NCBI GenBank assembly: GCA_024235215.1
Contig: JACKMU010000004.1
Location: forward strand, 344,914 to 408,913
DNA from: Chromatiaceae bacterium
Lineage (GTDB): Bacteria > Pseudomonadota > Gammaproteobacteria > Chromatiales > Chromatiaceae
Direction of reading: 5' to 3'
DNA length: 64,000 bases
Program-made: the position numbers and the translations under genes
Notes under the pieces: model-generated
Seen by the model: the letters and a program-made list of their open reading frames with translations, nothing else
The model's database searches: none
What the model was told of the DNA's origin: nothing
Shown here: positions 23,429 to 33,700 of the stretch, one piece after another
Layout: each line of letters starts with the position of its first letter
Numbering within the stretch: the stretch's first letter is position 1

Positions 23429-23659
23429 ATGACGTCCGCACAAAGTACCGCCTTCCAGGCCGGGTCCGGCATGACGCCGGGAACCCTGCTCACCGCTATT
23501 GCCGGCGTGGTGCTGGTGCTCGCCTTCGTGTGGGTGATCTGGGTAACGCTTGGCACCTTTCGCGCCTGGCAGGACGGGCAGGTCGGGGTATTCGACCTGA
23601 CCTGGGCAGCATTGCGCGCGAGCATCGTGCTCATGGTGCTGGGTTTCTATCTCAATTGA
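23429..23659 (+). CDS. TIGR03758-family small ICE membrane protein (DUF3262)
   Basis: A 76-residue protein with two membrane segments (about 18-42 and 56-74) and the family patterns F-Q-A-G-S-G-M, F-V-W-V-I-W-V-T-L-G-T-F-R-A-W-Q and F-D-L-T-W-A-A-L-R-A. It starts at ATG 23429, 9 bp after RAQPRD. It is a constant small component in this ICE family, perhaps pilin-like or part of the inner membrane platform. Confidence 0.85.
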   Translation: MTSAQSTAFQAGSGMTPGTLLTAIAGVVLVLAFVWVIWVTLGTFRAWQDGQVGVFDLTWAALRASIVLMVLGFYLN

Positions 23660-23765
23660 ACCGAGGGGTGCGAGTAAATCCACTTAAGAGTGGTGGAGCA
23701 GTTTTATGGTTCGGGCGGTTTGACTCCGACCCCTGGCAATAATCTGAAATTTTCTAAAGAGGGCA

Positions 23766-24116
23766 ATGACAATGAAACACATCAAGAAACAGATGGCGGC
23801 CATGGGGCTGCTTGGCATGACGGCAGCTCAGTCGCTCTGGGCGGCGCTGCCGACCCCGGTGGCGCCGAGTACGGCACCGGCTGCCGGTGACTGGATCGCG
23901 CTGATCAAGGGCTATATCAAGGATGGCGGACTGGTGTTGGGGCTTGCCATCGCGGTACTCGGATTTCTATGGATCGCCTATCTCGGCTTCGCCAAGTTCA
24001 ACGAGGCACGCCAGGGTAAGGCAGAGTGGGCCGAGGTGGGCGTGCTCGGTATCGTCGGTGCCATCGTGCTGATCTTCGCCAGCTATCTGCTGACCGAAGC
24101 GGCCGGTGTCATCTGA
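23766..24116 (+). CDS. TIGR03745-family ICE membrane protein (DUF2976)
   Basis: A 116-residue protein from ATG 23766 (ATG 23772 is also in frame). A signal-like N-terminus ending S-L-W-A is followed by a Pro/Ala segment and two membrane spans (about 58-78 and 93-113). The core G-Y-I-K-D-G-G-L-V-L-G-L and F-A-K-F-N-E-A-R-Q-G-K match the family. The two-helix layout with cleavable signal resembles conjugative pilin precursors such as TraA/VirB2; this is an inference. It lies 3 bp upstream of the TIGR03750 gene. Confidence 0.85.
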   Translation: MTMKHIKKQMAAMGLLGMTAAQSLWAALPTPVAPSTAPAAGDWIALIKGYIKDGGLVLGLAIAVLGFLWIAYLGFAKFNEARQGKAEWAEVGVLGIVGAIVLIFASYLLTEAAGVI

Positions 24117-24119
24117 CAG

Positions 24120-24503
24120 ATGACCCAGCCATCCAGAGAGGTGCTGGCCGACCGGCTCAATGCCGAGCCGGCCATTTTCAAGGGCTGCTCGTCGTCAGAG
24201 CTAGGCGTCATCGTCGGGATTGCAGCCCTCTTCTGGCTGCCAGTCAGTCTGCTGCTGGCCGGCTTGATGGGTGCAGTCACCATGGGCTTTGGCTTGGCCG
24301 GCATAGGTGTCGTGGCCACGGTAGTGGTCACGGCAACCCTCTTTCAGCGTTTCAAACGCAATCGCCCGGATGGCTACTACCAGCAGCGCTTTGTCATCTG
24401 GTTGCATGACCAGGGGCTGAGATCCTCCAAGCTCGTGCGTCGCAGTGGCAGCTGGGATATCGGCAGGAGTGGGTATGCGTCGTTACCGCTACGAGATCGA
24501 TAA
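24120..24503 (+). CDS. TIGR03750-family conjugal transfer protein (DUF3487, TraL-like)
   Basis: A 127-residue inner membrane protein. Two hydrophobic segments (about 27-47 and 50-75) follow a short cytoplasmic N-terminus (L-N-A-E-P-A-I-F-K-G), and a basic C-terminal part follows (R-F-K-R-N-R-P-D-G-Y-Y-Q-Q). Family and position (first of a run that mirrors the F-plasmid order L-E-K-B-V-C) make it the TraL counterpart. Its end overlaps the next start by 29 bp. Confidence 0.85.
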   Translation: MTQPSREVLADRLNAEPAIFKGCSSSELGVIVGIAALFWLPVSLLLAGLMGAVTMGFGLAGIGVVATVVVTATLFQRFKRNRPDGYYQQRFVIWLHDQGLRSSKLVRRSGSWDIGRSGYASLPLRDR

Positions 24504-25134
24504 CGTCCGCGCGCATCTGCGCTCACTCTGGGGGGTTATCGGGCTGGAGGCGCTGATCATTTTCGCGCTCTGGTTCGGTTGGAGCCAGGCGCCGAAGGAG
24601 ATGACCGTGCACGTACCGCCGGACCTGCGTTCCGGTGCGGTATTGGCCATCGACCAGGTTCCCCCGGCCAATGTCTACGCCTTCGCCTTTTATATCTTTC
24701 AGCAGCTCAATCGCTGGCCGGAAGATGGGGCACGCGACTACGGCCGGGCGATCTTCTCGGTCTCGCCTTATCTGACACCCAAGTACCGCACCGACCTGAT
24801 CGCCGACATGGAGCTCAAGGGACGCCAGGGCGAACTCGCCTATCGCGTGCGCGGTGTTCAGGAGATCCCGGGGCACGGTTACGAAGAGCGCCGGGTTGAT
24901 GTATTGAAGAAAGACGTCTGGGTGGTGTGGCTGGATCTGGATCTGTACGAATCGGTGAAAGGGATGACGGTGAAGAAGACGGCGATCCGCTACCCCCTTC
25001 GGGTCGTGCGTCATGCGGTAGACCTGGAGGCCAACCCCTGGGGGCTGGCCCTCGACGGGTTCGCGGCCGAAGGACCGAGGCGGTTGAGCGAAGCGGAACT
25101 CACCGAAGAGAGCGAACGGAAGGGTCAGGGGTAG
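24475..25134 (+). CDS. TIGR03746-family ICE protein (PFL_4703, TraE-like)
   Basis: A 219-residue protein from ATG 24475, with CAGGAG 8-13 nt upstream. One membrane segment (about 18-36, I-G-L-E-A-L-I-I-F-A-L-W-F-G-W) follows a basic N-terminus; the rest is periplasmic. The typical segments V-Y-A-F-A-F-Y-I-F-Q-Q-L-N-R-W and Y-L-T-P-K-Y are present. It corresponds to DUF2895 and, by place and topology, to TraE/VirB8. It overlaps TIGR03750, so the two are coupled. Confidence 0.88.
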   Translation: MRRYRYEIDNVRAHLRSLWGVIGLEALIIFALWFGWSQAPKEMTVHVPPDLRSGAVLAIDQVPPANVYAFAFYIFQQLNRWPEDGARDYGRAIFSVSPYLTPKYRTDLIADMELKGRQGELAYRVRGVQEIPGHGYEERRVDVLKKDVWVVWLDLDLYESVKGMTVKKTAIRYPLRVVRHAVDLEANPWGLALDGFAAEGPRRLSEAELTEESERKGQG

Positions 25135-25142
25135 GAGAGGAG

Positions 25143-25946
25143 ATGCAAACGATGCACAACAAAGCAAGACACTATCTCTATGCGCTGTTGCTTCTCGTAC
25201 CTGTCCTCTGCTGGGCAGAGACGACACCCGGCGAGCAGATGCCACCGGAGCGCATTATCTGGCAAAAGACTCCGATCGAGCTGGCGCTGTCGGTCGGCAA
25301 GGAGCAGCGCGTCGATTTTCCGGGACCGGTCCGGATCGGCTTGCCTGCAACGCTGCAGCCGATACTGCGGGTGCAGAGTGTGGCCGGTAACCTCTATCTG
25401 CTTGCGCACCGGCCGTTTGAACCAACCCGGGTCATGGTCCGGGCGATCGAGAGTGGGGCTGTCTATCTGTTGGATCTGTCGGCAGACAACAAAAGTGCTC
25501 CGACAGCCGCCATTCAGATCTTCGATCCCGAGGTGGAACAGTCTGATTTGAGTTCGGATCAAACCGAACCCTCTCCCATATTTCCAACTTACGGTTATGT
25601 CGCACTGACCCGTTTTGCCGCACAAAAACTCTATGCGCCGGCACGACTGCTGCGTGATCTTCCCGGTGTGGTGCGTGTGCCTGTGCGTCGTAAATCGGTG
25701 CAGTTGATCCATGCTGGACAGGTAACTGCCGAACCCCTGGTAGCCTGGCGCGCCGGAGACCTCTACCTCACCGCAGTGAAACTCAGGAACTCGACCTCAC
25801 ATCCAGTGACATTGGATCCACGCACATTACGCGGAACCTGGTTGACGGCAACCTTTCAGCACAACCGTCTGCATGTTGCCGGAAACGAAGCCGACACGAC
25901 GGTCGTCTACCTGATCTCGGCACGGCCCTTCGAAACTTCTTTGTGA
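25143..25946 (+). CDS. TIGR03749-family ICE protein (PFL_4704, TraK-like)
   Basis: A 267-residue exported protein from ATG 25143 (a second ATG at 25152 would also leave a complete signal peptide). Signal segment L-Y-A-L-L-L-L-V-P-V-L-C-W-A is followed by the family pattern E-R-I-I-W-Q-K-T-P-I and R-V-D-F-P-G-P-V-R-I-G. The C-terminal part, with W-R-A-G-D-L-Y-L-T-A-V-K-L-R-N, is beta-rich. It corresponds to DUF3438 and resembles TraK/VirB9 outer-membrane core components. It is in tight order with its neighbours. Confidence 0.87.
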   Translation: MQTMHNKARHYLYALLLLVPVLCWAETTPGEQMPPERIIWQKTPIELALSVGKEQRVDFPGPVRIGLPATLQPILRVQSVAGNLYLLAHRPFEPTRVMVRAIESGAVYLLDLSADNKSAPTAAIQIFDPEVEQSDLSSDQTEPSPIFPTYGYVALTRFAAQKLYAPARLLRDLPGVVRVPVRRKSVQLIHAGQVTAEPLVAWRAGDLYLTAVKLRNSTSHPVTLDPRTLRGTWLTATFQHNRLHVAGNEADTTVVYLISARPFETSL

Positions 25947-25956
25947 GTTGAGATCC

Positions 25957-27351
25957 ATGGCCATCGCGACCAGCAATCGACTCTTACCTCTTCTCGCCGG
26001 CGTGGTGTTGCTGATGCTGGTGTTCGTGAGTCTGAAGTCCTGCTCCACAGATGACACGGATTCGGTGCTGCTTGATAAGGTCCCGGTGGCTCCTTCACCC
26101 GATGCCGATACCCCCGCCGACACGATCAAGACGCTGACCGCCAACGTGGCGGCCATGACCACTGAGGTGGAGGCACTTCGGCGGGACAACGCCCATCTGC
26201 GCAAGGAGAACCAGACGCTGATCACGAGCCGCACCCAGATCGAGGAGAACGTCGCCACACGCGTCAAGCGCGAACTCATCGCCCGGGAGAAGACACAGGA
26301 GAATCGTGACCGCATCGATGCGAGTGTGCTCTCGTCATTGACCGCACGCGTGGATGCGCTGGCCGATTCGCTGTCGAGAACACGAACCAATATTTCCACG
26401 AACGACATCCCCGTTGGTTTGGGACTGGATGACCTAGGGCAGGGCGCTACGAATGAGATCCTCTGGATAGAGCCCCTGGATCAAACAGAAGATCCCGCAG
26501 CGGGAAAGGGCGTGCTGCAGAGAATGAAACAGACCACCGGTGGCTATCTGGATGCAGCGACAACGAAGACAGGGGACGTGGCCCGTAATGTTGGAAACAA
26601 AATCGAGCAGGTGCGCACACTGCCGGTTTATACCGTACCGCGCAATGCGACCCTGATCGGCTCCACCGCGATGACCGCGCTGGTCGGCCGCGTACCCGTC
26701 CAGGGGCAGGTGCGTGATCCCATGCCGTTCAAGATCATTACCGGTGCGGACAACCTGGCCGCCAACGGACTCACCGTACCGGGGGTGCAGGGCATGGTCT
26801 GGAGTGGCACGGCGGTGGGTGACTGGACACTCTCCTGTGTCACCGGTCGCCTCGACTCGGTGACCTTCGTGTTCGACGACGGCACCATCCGCACCTTGTC
26901 CTCCGACGACCGGCAGGGTGGCAGTGCGGACAAGCCGCTTGGCTGGATCTCCGATGCCCAAGGCATTCCGTGCATCAGCGGCGAGCGCAAGACCAACGCC
27001 CCGGCTTTTCTTACCCAACGCATCGGCGTAATGGCGATCCAGGCCGCGGCCCATGCAGCCGCCGCCGTGGAAACCACCTCGGTGGTCAGCGATGCCGGCA
27101 GTGTAACCAACAGTGTGACCGGTGATACCGGCACCTATGTACTCGGCAGAACCGTGGAAGGCGGCAGCAATGAGATCGCGAAATGGCTGCTGGAGCGCCA
27201 GGCGCAGAGTTTCGACGCGGTATTCGTAGCGGCCGGCACCAAGGTGGCCATTCACGTGGACCGCGAGCTTCCCATTGACCTCGATCCCATCGGCAGGAGA
27301 TTGACTCATGCGACCACGCATCAAGCAAGTCACCGTACTGATCTCGATTAG
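25957..27351 (+). CDS. TIGR03752-family ICE protein (PFL_4705, TraB-like)
   Basis: A 464-residue protein from ATG 25957; TTG 25948 is an alternative. An N-terminal membrane anchor (L-L-P-L-L-A-G-V-V-L-L-M-L-V-F-V) is followed by a long coiled coil (about 45-125, L-R-R-D-N-A-H-L-R-K-E-N-Q). The C-terminal domain carries Y-T-V-P-R-N-A-T-L-I-G-S and V-G-R-V-P-V-Q-G, typical of the family. This is the TraB/VirB10-type energy-transducing core protein. It overlaps the next lipoprotein gene by 44 bp. Confidence 0.88.
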   Translation: MAIATSNRLLPLLAGVVLLMLVFVSLKSCSTDDTDSVLLDKVPVAPSPDADTPADTIKTLTANVAAMTTEVEALRRDNAHLRKENQTLITSRTQIEENVATRVKRELIAREKTQENRDRIDASVLSSLTARVDALADSLSRTRTNISTNDIPVGLGLDDLGQGATNEILWIEPLDQTEDPAAGKGVLQRMKQTTGGYLDAATTKTGDVARNVGNKIEQVRTLPVYTVPRNATLIGSTAMTALVGRVPVQGQVRDPMPFKIITGADNLAANGLTVPGVQGMVWSGTAVGDWTLSCVTGRLDSVTFVFDDGTIRTLSSDDRQGGSADKPLGWISDAQGIPCISGERKTNAPAFLTQRIGVMAIQAAAHAAAAVETTSVVSDAGSVTNSVTGDTGTYVLGRTVEGGSNEIAKWLLERQAQSFDAVFVAAGTKVAIHVDRELPIDLDPIGRRLTHATTHQASHRTDLD

Positions 27352-27766
27352 CCTGCTAGTCGGTGGCTGCGCAAGTACCAAGGAGGCGGTATTGCCGCAG
27401 GACGGACCCTCCATGCAGGCGATCTACGATGCGCATCTCGAGGAGATGGCGGCACGAGACCCTCAGGCACTGCGAGCAGAACTCGGCACCCGTCCATTGA
27501 AATCCGGCGACACATCATTGGAGGGCTACACACGGGATGCCCACAACGAGATCGAGACGATATTCTCGCGCCTGCCGAATCCAACCTTGGTGATGTACGT
27601 ATTCCCGCACCTCGCGACCGATGAGCGTGTGCCGGTGCCGGGTTATGCCACCACCTTTCCGATGTACGTGCGGGTCGAGTACGCCTTGCCCGGCGAGGTC
27701 TCATCCGGAGATTACGGTGACAGGCCTGCCCGTAGTGACGAACACGCCACTGACCGAAGCAAGTAG
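27308..27766 (+). CDS. TIGR03751-family conjugative lipoprotein (TraV-like)
   Basis: A 152-residue protein with a lipobox L-V-G-G-C at residues 17-21 after a short signal sequence (V-T-V-L-I-S-I-S-L), so it is lipid-anchored. The mature part has Y-D-A-H-L-E-E-M-A-A-R-D and L-P-N-P-T-L-V-M-Y-V-F-P-H-L, family hallmarks. By place it equals TraV/VirB7. It begins inside the TIGR03752 gene and ends 8 bp before the ATPase gene. Confidence 0.87.
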   Translation: MRPRIKQVTVLISISLLVGGCASTKEAVLPQDGPSMQAIYDAHLEEMAARDPQALRAELGTRPLKSGDTSLEGYTRDAHNEIETIFSRLPNPTLVMYVFPHLATDERVPVPGYATTFPMYVRVEYALPGEVSSGDYGDRPARSDEHATDRSK

Positions 27767-27774
27767 TTATAACC

Positions 27775-30480
27775 GTGTCATCTGACCACTCATCGAACCC
27801 ACCCGTGCGAACTGCCGATGTGAAGCGCGGTTATCAACGTCCGTTGTCATTCACCGATCTGTTGCCCTGGGTGGAGTACATACCTGAGAGTCGTGCTTTC
27901 CTGTTGGAGGACGGGGTCAGCGTCGGTGCTCTGTTCGAACTGGAACCGGTCGGCACCGAGGCACGCACGGAAGGCTTTATGAATCATCTGCGCGATGCGA
28001 TCCAGACCGCGCTGACCGAAGCGATTCCAGAGATCGACGATGCCCCCTGGGTGTTGCAGGTCTATGTGCAGGACGAGCCGAGTCTCACCCGGTTTCAGCG
28101 CGGGGTGATTGCCTATGTTCAGCCCGGTGCACGTGATTCGAACTTCACGCGCCATTATCAGCAGACCTTCGCCGAGCATCTGGCAAGGATCAGCCGACCG
28201 GGTGGCCTGTTCGAGGATGCGGCCGTTACCGGCACGCGCTGGCGGGGACAGATCCGGCGGGTCCGTGCGGTGCTTTATCGGCGCCTCAGGTTAAGGGGTA
28301 AGACCCCACCAGCCCTGGAGGTCGAGGCGGCATTGAACGATGTCGCGACCAAGTGGACAGCGGCACTGGCCAGTGCCGGTATCAGGGCTCGGCGCGGCAC
28401 CGGTGCGGATCTCTACACCTGGCTCCTGCCCTGGTTCAATCCCAAACCGGAAGTTGCGGGTGGTGACCCGGACAAACTGCTCGAAGTGGCTCCTTATCCT
28501 GGCGACGAAAACCTGCCGTTCGGCTATGACTTCGCCGAGTGTCTGACGCTTGCCATGCCCTGCTCGGACAACGCCACGGCAACCTGGTGGTTCGATGGGC
28601 TGCCTCACACGCTGGTCAGCGTTCAGGGGCTGAGGCGTGCCCCGGATATCGGTCACATGACCGGTGAACACCCCTCCGGTGACCACGTCTTTGCACTGTT
28701 CGATCGCTTGCCCGAATACGCGATCATGGTCATGACACTGACACTGCGTCCACAGGATCTGATCCGCAACCATATCCATCAGGTGCGACGTGCAGCCGTG
28801 GGGGATTCCGCTGAGGTACTGCTTACGCGGGAGGATGCCGATGCCGTCGAGCGGGAAATGGCGCAGGGCAACAAGCTCTATCCATTGAGCATCGCTTTCT
28901 ATCTGCGTGGCAATGACCTTCAGGAGCTGCGTGGCAACGTCAATCGACTGAATGCGCTGCTGTTGCCGAATGGCCTGCAGCCAATCACCCAGGAAGCGGA
29001 TCTGCTGGCACTGGATGGTTACATCCGCAATCTGCCGATGGCCTATGATCCGCATCTCGACAAACTGAGCCGACGATCGCGCCTTGTATTCTCGCGTCAC
29101 ACGGCGAACCTGCTGCCATTCTATGGCCGATCCCGCGGCACCGGTCATCCGGGTCTGGTCTTCTTCAACCGGGGTGCCGAACCGCTGGTGTTCGATCCAT
29201 TGCACCGGGAAGATCGCAAGAAAAACGCCCACATGCTGATTCTCGGTCCGACCGGAGCCGGCAAGTCGGCGTTGCTGGTCTACCTGCTGCAACAGATGGT
29301 AGCGGTCTACCGGCCCCGCATCTTTATCATTGAGGCGGGCGGATCATTCTCGCTGCTCGGCCAGCATTTTGAGGCAAACGGTTTGGCGCTCAACCAGGTA
29401 ACGCTGAATCCGAATACCGATGTCAGCCTACCGCCCTTTGCCGATGCCCTCAGACTGCTGGAGAAGGAGCGCCGGCTGCGCATGGTGGAGGATCCGGATG
29501 CACTGGCAGATGAAGAGGACGACACGGACGAGAAGGGCACAGGTCGCGACATCCTGGGGGAGATGGAGATCGCCGCGCGTATCATGATCACCGGCGGTGA
29601 TGAGCGCGAAGATGCGCGCATGACCCGCGCTGACCGACTGCTGATCCGCAATGCGATCTTCCTTGCCGCGAAGGCCGTTCAGGAAACCGGCCGCGATCAG
29701 GTACTCACCCAGGACGTGGTCACAGCGCTTCACACGATCGGCCGGGATGCCAGCCTGCCCGAACATCGGCGTAACCGGGCGCTCGAAATGGGGGATGGCA
29801 TGGCGTTGTTCTGCTCAGGGCTCGCCGGACACTTCTTCAATCGCCCTGGCAAGCGCTGGCCGGAAGCGGATGTCACGATTCTGGAGATGGGCATACTCGC
29901 GCGTGAGGGATACGAGGATCAACTCACGGTTGCTTATCTCTCGATGATGAGCCACATCAATGATCTGGTCGAACGTCATCAGAGCGATGCCCGGCCGACA
30001 CTTGTGGTCACCGACGAAGGTCACATCATCACGACCAATCCGTTACTGGCCCGTTACGTGGTCAAGATCACCAAGATGTGGCGCAAACTCGGTGCCTGGT
30101 TCTGGATTGCCACCCAGAACCTGGAAGACTTTCCGGATGCCAGTCGCAAGATGCTCAACATGATGGAGTGGTGGCTCTGCCTTGTCATGCCGAAGGAGGA
30201 GATAGAGCAGATCGCTCGGTTTAAGGATCTCTCGGCAGAGCAGCGCAGCCTGCTTCTGTCGGCTCGCAAGGAACCGGGTAAGTATGTTGAGGGTGTGGTC
30301 CTTTCAGATAATCTCGAAGCCCTGTTTCGCAACGTACCGCCGCCACTGTCGCTCGCATTGGCTATGACCGAGAAACATGAAAAGGCCGAGCGGGCTGCGA
30401 TTATGCAGGAGACAGGGTGCAGTGAGTTGGAAGCGGTGTATCGGATGGCGGAGCGGATTGCTGATAAGCGTGATGCGTAG
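27775..30480 (+). CDS. Conjugative transfer ATPase of the PFL_4706 family (TraC/VirB4-like)
   Basis: A 901-residue cytoplasmic ATPase from GTG 27775. The first 300 residues form the VirB4-type N-terminal domain (V-E-Y-I-P-E-S-R-A-F-L-L-E-D-G-V). The P-loop G-P-T-G-A-G-K-S lies near residue 493, and the Walker B-type strand L-V-V-T-D-E-G-H near 741. After the latter come T-Q-N-L-E-D-F and the C-terminal helix bundle. It powers assembly of the pilus and substrate transfer in the GI-type system. It is the last gene before a second interruption of the cluster. Confidence 0.92.
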   Translation: MSSDHSSNPPVRTADVKRGYQRPLSFTDLLPWVEYIPESRAFLLEDGVSVGALFELEPVGTEARTEGFMNHLRDAIQTALTEAIPEIDDAPWVLQVYVQDEPSLTRFQRGVIAYVQPGARDSNFTRHYQQTFAEHLARISRPGGLFEDAAVTGTRWRGQIRRVRAVLYRRLRLRGKTPPALEVEAALNDVATKWTAALASAGIRARRGTGADLYTWLLPWFNPKPEVAGGDPDKLLEVAPYPGDENLPFGYDFAECLTLAMPCSDNATATWWFDGLPHTLVSVQGLRRAPDIGHMTGEHPSGDHVFALFDRLPEYAIMVMTLTLRPQDLIRNHIHQVRRAAVGDSAEVLLTREDADAVEREMAQGNKLYPLSIAFYLRGNDLQELRGNVNRLNALLLPNGLQPITQEADLLALDGYIRNLPMAYDPHLDKLSRRSRLVFSRHTANLLPFYGRSRGTGHPGLVFFNRGAEPLVFDPLHREDRKKNAHMLILGPTGAGKSALLVYLLQQMVAVYRPRIFIIEAGGSFSLLGQHFEANGLALNQVTLNPNTDVSLPPFADALRLLEKERRLRMVEDPDALADEEDDTDEKGTGRDILGEMEIAARIMITGGDEREDARMTRADRLLIRNAIFLAAKAVQETGRDQVLTQDVVTALHTIGRDASLPEHRRNRALEMGDGMALFCSGLAGHFFNRPGKRWPEADVTILEMGILAREGYEDQLTVAYLSMMSHINDLVERHQSDARPTLVVTDEGHIITTNPLLARYVVKITKMWRKLGAWFWIATQNLEDFPDASRKMLNMMEWWLCLVMPKEEIEQIARFKDLSAEQRSLLLSARKEPGKYVEGVVLSDNLEALFRNVPPPLSLALAMTEKHEKAERAAIMQETGCSELEAVYRMAERIADKRDA

Positions 30481-30797
30481 CGACACTATATCAGTGGGAA
30501 CTGACAGGTTTGGCCTTGCTCTGAGCCTTCACTATTTCTGTCTCACGTCACGGAGGACGGAGAGATGGGTTGCAGGGAGGCAATACGGATCCGGAGCTGT
30601 GTGCGCTTGTATATATGGCCACGAGAATGGAACTAAGAGTGCTGTCAGGATGATTGGTGGGTGGCGCCTTTGGAGTAACGGAAAGAGCCGCGTGTACTCG
30701 CTCCATAGTAGGCAGGCGTTGACCATTGACCGATAGCACAATATTGCCGCGTACGTCGAAATTATGCGCAAGTTCGGTTTCGGCATGTTGAAGCAGA
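30481..30797. other. Gene-free stretch between the TraC-like gene and the helicase
   Basis: About 317 bases with no supported gene. The TraC-like and helicase genes converge here. A weak TCAGT-GGGA-ACTGA stem-loop near 30490-30503 is the only local structure noticed, without a T-run. Confidence 0.5.
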
Positions 30798-33700
30798 CTA
30801 TGTGAAGGCGGAGCGCCTCTCAGGGCGACACACCTCCAAGATCCTGAATTTCGTCGTGCCCATGGGGAGGTGAGCTTCGATAGTTTCACCCTCCTCAGCT
30901 CCAAGCAGCGCCTCGGCCAAGGGGGTCTGTTGGTTGATCAAGCCCGCTTTTGGATCAGATTGGCCCTGAACTATACGTACGCTGAGCAGGTTCTCCGGCG
31001 CTTCCACGTTTACATATGTAACGAGGTCATTTATGTCGACTGTGTGGTGTTGAATGATGGTTTCTTTATAATGCTCTGAGTACGGTAATAGCTCGGTTTC
31101 TGCTACACCAGCCGAAGAATTCAACTCGAATTTTGGGGCTAAATCTTGTTCTCGCATCTGAGCAGATATTGCGCTTGTCGTCGCCCCTGATCGGGACTCC
31201 TGAATGACCTCCCGAAGTTCCTCTACCGACTTTACGGAAGGCGTAGGTTCACCTGAGTATGCCAGATCCTCGGTACGCTGGGGCTCGACCACTCTATGCT
31301 CGACCAGCCGGGGTCGGTTGGTCTGAACATGCACCCTCGACGAGTCTGGTTTTATACCCTGCGCCGTTAAAGCTTCGATAAGATCCTCCAAGCAACCCTC
31401 GCGGTTGGCGATCCAGCTAGAGGCCCAACAGCGCCAAAAACGCCAACCCATGCGTTCGAGGACACGTTGCCGTGTCAAGTCTTCCATCCAGCGGTCCACA
31501 CCATGATACTGATCACCGTCGCATTCGATCGCAAGGCGTTGATCATCGCTGCCTTCCGCCACCATGTCGATACGGTATCCGCCTGCACGAACTTGGGGAT
31601 GTACCTGAAATCCACGTATAACTAACTCGTCGTAAACCTCTCGTTCGAACTCAGACTCGCACAGATCCCTTAATTCTTTGACCCTAGGTTCGTCCATTCC
31701 GAGAGGATTATCGAGATGATCCAGAAGACGTATTCTCAGATCGCCGTCGCTGAGTTCTGCTCTTTCAAAACTTCTAAACACATACATGCGGTCGCGTCCC
31801 CGGGAACAAGCGACATTATATCTCTGCTCGTACATGCGTCCGCTATCGGCACGTATCGGGCTAGCCGCGACCATGGAAATCATGACAACATCGGCTTCCT
31901 TTCCTTGAAAGTGCATCGCGTCACCACAACGTATCTTTTGTCGCAGAATCACATCCTCTCCCAATTCATTGAGTAGCTTCTCCTGAATGTATTTTGCTTG
32001 ATCAAAGCCAAGGAGAGAGACGACTCCTATGGTTCGATGAGTCATTGCAGGGTCCGCAACAATTCTCTTGATCTCCTCTACGATAGCAGTAGCCTCCGGC
32101 TTGTTGATTTTTTTTCGGGCTGTCCGATAACCGCCTTTTACGTATACGTCGATTAGTGGGGGATCGAGGCGCTCTGATGGCTTGGGCACTCTCAGAGGCT
32201 TTATTTCGTGATTGTAGAACTGCCTATTTGAGAACTCGATAATAGGTGTGACACAGCGAAAGTGTTCACGTAGACGAATTACATCGGCGGCGAACATGGT
32301 ACTTCCGAGGTCATAAATGGAAGTGCCTGGTAGAAGGTTCTCTCCATAGGGGATAGCGGAAAGAAATCTTTGACGAAGTGTGCGGATGTCGCTCTCTTTC
32401 AAACCAACATCTGATGGACTTACCTGCTTGTCATCTCCAACAACAAGGATCTTTTTGGCGCGCACGATAGCTGGCAGTGCCCAGACATCCGACTGGGAGG
32501 CCTCGTCGATGATCAGAAGATCGAACATACCAAGTTCTGGAGGCAGAGATTCGGATACACGCCAGTGTGCCATGATCCAGCATGGGGTGGCTGCATATGC
32601 CTTCATCATGGCGCTACGGGCGTCTTGTCGGAAACGCACTGCCCGAATTCCCATTCCGCGGCCAATTCGTGCAATTGCACTGAGATAGGCATTTAGCGCA
32701 GCGCCTACTTTCGGTGTCATATTGCGCTTGAGCTCTCGCCAGGTACGTAACTCGACTACCCGGAGATAAGCGCGCTGCAGTTCTTCCTCGGCGAGGGCAC
32801 GGTCATGAGCCAACCGTCGCAGTGCCTTTTGTCCGTCGATCTGATCGAGATAACCTCTCGCACGTGCCCACTCCCAAGCTTCTCGCCATTCCGATGGAAG
32901 CCACCTATCGCTGTGTTCAGAGGGAGGTTCTGTACGTAGCAAGTGAGCCCAAACCCTCGCTCCGGACACTTCGATGGCTCCCGTCACCTCCGTAACAATC
33001 TTCCATGCGCCTTGGAGCTCGTCGAGGCGGTGAAGCTCGTCGAGTAAACCACTCCAATGCTCCATAACGATATCGGCACTTGTGTTTCCAGTGCCGAGAA
33101 CAGATCGGACGAATTCCCGGATCTTGCAGACAACAGGGCCGTCACATTTCTTGATAGTCTCTTCGATATCATTACGACTCTTCGCTGCCACCTTGAGCCG
33201 ACTGTGCCGCAGATGATTGTCGATGGCGGTGCGGAGACGTTCGAGTTCCTCTATGGAATTTGCCAGTTGATTGAATTCAATGCCACTGGCGAACAATTTT
33301 TTCGCATCCTCGATCAATAGATTGGCGATCTTGCTATCAAATGCCCAGATATTCGCCAATGGGCGAGCGAGATCAGCCATGAATTTGATAGCGGTGAACC
33401 CTTCAACACCAAGTTCCGGTCCACCAAATTCGACGCGGAGCTGTGCCCATTGAGCTGTGAGCTTCGTCGCTGTCTGGGCTGTTTCCAGATAGTGTTTGAC
33501 CCGGTCCCACTGATCGGCCGATACTGGCTCCATTCCGCCCATTCGGATCGCTTGAACCAGTTGTTTTGCATCGCTGTCTCCGCCAAACAATCCGAAAGCC
33601 CGCTTACCCTGTGAAAGTCTTTTCACGGCTTCGAAAACACCACCGTGTGTTTCGGCTTGTATTGGTATCGTTAAAACGTCACCCAGAAACTGCTGTCGCT

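Noticed and set aside
26434..27414. 326-residue reverse frame opposite the TraB-like gene
   Set aside because: Composition heavy in Gly/His/Arg and position fully inside a well-supported forward gene.
28291..29292. 333-residue reverse frame within the TraC-like ATPase gene
   Set aside because: Shadow of the ATPase coding strand; no start signal and no recognisable pattern.
30377..30736. Forward frame crossing the end of the TraC-like gene
   Set aside because: Mostly overlaps a strongly supported gene in another frame; the part beyond it shows no protein-like pattern.
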